In this document: positions 6,672-7,458 of the stretch, in pieces
Numbering within the stretch: position 1 is the first letter of the stretch
How the letters are laid out: each line of letters starts with the position of its first letter
Assembly (NCBI GenBank): GCA_947259625.1
Contig: CAMYMY010000174.1
Span: 1-7,458, forward strand
Direction: 5' to 3'
From: an uncultured Kiloniellales bacterium
Lineage (GTDB): Bacteria > Pseudomonadota > Alphaproteobacteria > Kiloniellales > JAKSDN01
Length of the DNA stretch: 7,458 nt
Notes under the pieces: model-generated
The model's input: the letters and a program-made list of their open reading frames with translations, nothing else
What the model was told of the DNA's origin: nothing
The model's database searches: none
Made by a program: the position numbers and the translations under genes

Positions 6672-6706
6672 TGAAATGAGTCATTATCAGTGACCTTTGG
6701 TATGAG
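6672..6706 (-). repeat. Right terminal inverted repeat of the MITE-like element
   Basis: This is the inverted copy of 6437-6471 with one mismatch. Read outward on +, it supplies the codons GTG ACC TTT GGT ATG, from 6690 to 6704, at the start of the truncated racemase frame. Confidence 0.85.
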
Positions 6707-7367
6707 CTGGGAGTCGACGGCGGTCTACTACCGCCTGCTCAACGAGATCGTGCGCGCGCGCCTGGGCGGGCTCCATTCCGCGCAGATTCTCCTGTGGTCG
6801 TTCGATTTCCACGAGGTCGAGGCCTGCCAGGCGGCCGGCCGCTGGGACCAGGCGACGGCGCTGATGGTCGCGGCCGCCCGGCGGCTCGAGACCGGCGGCG
6901 CCGAGATCCTGCTGATCGGCACCAATACCATGCACAAGATGGCCGACGAGGTGCAGTCCGCCGTTTCGATCCCGCTGCTGCACATCGCCGATGCCACGGC
7001 GGAGCCGGTCAAGCGGCGGGGGCTGGCCAGGATCGGGCTGCTGGCCACGGCCTATACCATGGAGCAGGACTTCTACCGCGGCCGGCTGGAGGCCCGCCAC
7101 GGCCTCGAGGTCCTGGTGCCCGACGCCGCCGGGCGCAAGGCCGTGCACGACATCATCTACGACGAGCTCTGCCGCGGCGTGATCCGGCCCGAATCCAAGG
7201 CGCGCTATCAGGAGGTCGCCGCGGACCTGCTGGCGGCGGGGGCCGAGGGCGTGATCCTCGGCTGCACCGAGGTCGGCCTCCTGCTCCAGGAGGGCGACGT
7301 GCCGGCCCCCGTGTTCGACACCACGTACCTGCACGCCGAGGCCGCCGTCGACATGGCGCTCGCCTGA
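6690..7367 (+). CDS. Aspartate/glutamate racemase (YgeA-like), 5'-truncated by the adjacent element
   Basis: Residues 4-225 match the YgeA/RacX-type amino-acid racemases closely: GMSWESTAVYYRLLNE, RLGGLHSAQILLWSFDFHEV, GTNTMHKMADE, LHIADAT, YTMEQDFYRGRL, GCTEVGLL and PVFDTTYLHAEAAV. The active-site pair reads Thr78 (in GTNT) and Cys192 (in GCTE). A Thr in place of the usual first Cys is known in E. coli YgeA, an L-Asp/Glu-specific racemase, so this enzyme would probably share that type. Intact members start with about MKTIGLLGGMSWEST. Here the first beta strand is gone and MTF comes from the element's repeat. The start could be GTG at 6690 or ATG at 6702; neither has a good ribosome site, and TGA at 6672 blocks extension. 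Racemase family is sure; activity is doubtful, so it may be a pseudogene. The C-terminus is complete. Confidence 0.85.
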   Translation: MTFGMSWESTAVYYRLLNEIVRARLGGLHSAQILLWSFDFHEVEACQAAGRWDQATALMVAAARRLETGGAEILLIGTNTMHKMADEVQSAVSIPLLHIADATAEPVKRRGLARIGLLATAYTMEQDFYRGRLEARHGLEVLVPDAAGRKAVHDIIYDELCRGVIRPESKARYQEVAADLLAAGAEGVILGCTEVGLLLQEGDVPAPVFDTTYLHAEAAVDMALA

Positions 7368-7428
7368 GAAACGGACCCAAGATGAACGAAGGTAGATCAT
7401 GGTGTTGGCAGCGCCACGTCAGAGCTTG

Positions 7429-7458
7429 TCATGGCCGGACTTGATCCGGCCATCCAGG
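7429..7458. repeat. REP-like palindromic repeat at the window edge
   Basis: ATGGCCGGA (7431-7439) pairs perfectly with TCCGGCCAT (7445-7453) around CTTGA. The surrounding GTC and CCAGG match, from memory, a palindromic extragenic repeat scattered through many alphaproteobacterial genomes. It lies 64 bases past the racemase stop and could also act as a transcription-end hairpin. The repeat may continue beyond the window. Confidence 0.65.

Larger units (their letters stand above)
6437..6706. mobile_element. MITE-like element with long terminal inverted repeats, no transposase
   Basis: Two 35-bp inverted repeats (6437-6471 and 6672-6706) match at 34 of 35 positions. The single mismatch pairs G6464 on the left with a base at 6679 on the right that reads T in the repeat's orientation. 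Inside lie two long hairpins (6476-6563 and 6584-6662). No transposase or credible gene is present; both strands hold short open frames that mirror each other because of the repeats. If the repeat is taken to begin with CCAAAGGTCACTGATAATGA, the element is 6443-6700 (258 bp) flanked on both sides by TA. That fits the TA target use of the IS630/Tc1-mariner group, but the assignment is inferred. The outer CTCA/TGAG also pair, so exact ends are uncertain. Flanking genes are both cut at its edges. Confidence 0.8.

Noticed and set aside
6459..6684. 71-codon open frames on both strands inside the MITE-like element.
   Set aside because: They begin at mirror-image positions in the terminal repeats (both MTHF) and run through hairpin DNA; their composition follows the repeats and no family is recognisable.
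6437..6706. Reading the hairpin-rich element as a noncoding RNA gene or CRISPR-like array.
   Set aside because: There are no spaced direct repeats, and the matching inverted ends with a TA on each side explain it better as a mobile element.
7382..7444. A 20-codon ATG frame after the racemase.
   Set aside because: No ribosome site stands out, the peptide is unremarkable, and its end lies in the REP-like palindrome.

Overview
This is high-GC DNA whose gene content fits an alphaproteobacterium, probably Rhodospirillales or a relative. The main clues are an OmpA-type lipoprotein whose N-terminal half looks like those of that group, a TraB/GumN protein, an AsmA protein, and a palindromic repeat at the right edge of a type common in alphaproteobacteria. 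No rRNA, tRNA, CRISPR array or complete prophage is visible. The taxonomic call comes from recognising families by eye; no search was run.

Layout from left to right. Positions 1-153 hold a strong hairpin (74-101) and the leader of an unrecognised membrane-anchored coiled-coil protein (154-891, +). Positions 892-1708 hold no convincing full-length gene. They contain coding-like debris: a possible 3' gene end on + (960-1142), a small membrane ORF on - (1170-1340), and a broken secreted-protein gene on - with an in-frame stop (1382-1603). Next come a TraB/GumN protein on - (1709-2644) and a roughly 400-bp divergent regulatory gap. The gap leads into an OmpA-domain lipoprotein on + (3051-3905), a hairpin (3914-3949) and a large AsmA-family protein on + (4150-6171).

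The right end is the most interesting part. A 258-270 bp element with 35-bp terminal inverted repeats (34 of 35 matching) and two long internal hairpins lies at 6437-6706. It has no transposase, so it looks like a MITE, and its ends fit TA target duplication. To its left, on -, is a MAPEG-family membrane protein lacking its N-terminal third. To its right, on +, is an aspartate/glutamate racemase lacking its first beta strand. Each truncated gene starts exactly at the element edge, and the repeat supplies the same GTG-Thr-Phe-Gly-Met start to both. A clean insertion cannot remove both 5' ends, so the junction implies a deletion or rearrangement between element copies, or an assembly join at a repeat. 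The window ends in a REP-like palindrome (7431-7453).

GumN, the OmpA lipoprotein and AsmA all act at the cell envelope, but strand and spacing give no evidence of one operon. No multi-gene defence or biosynthetic system is visible.
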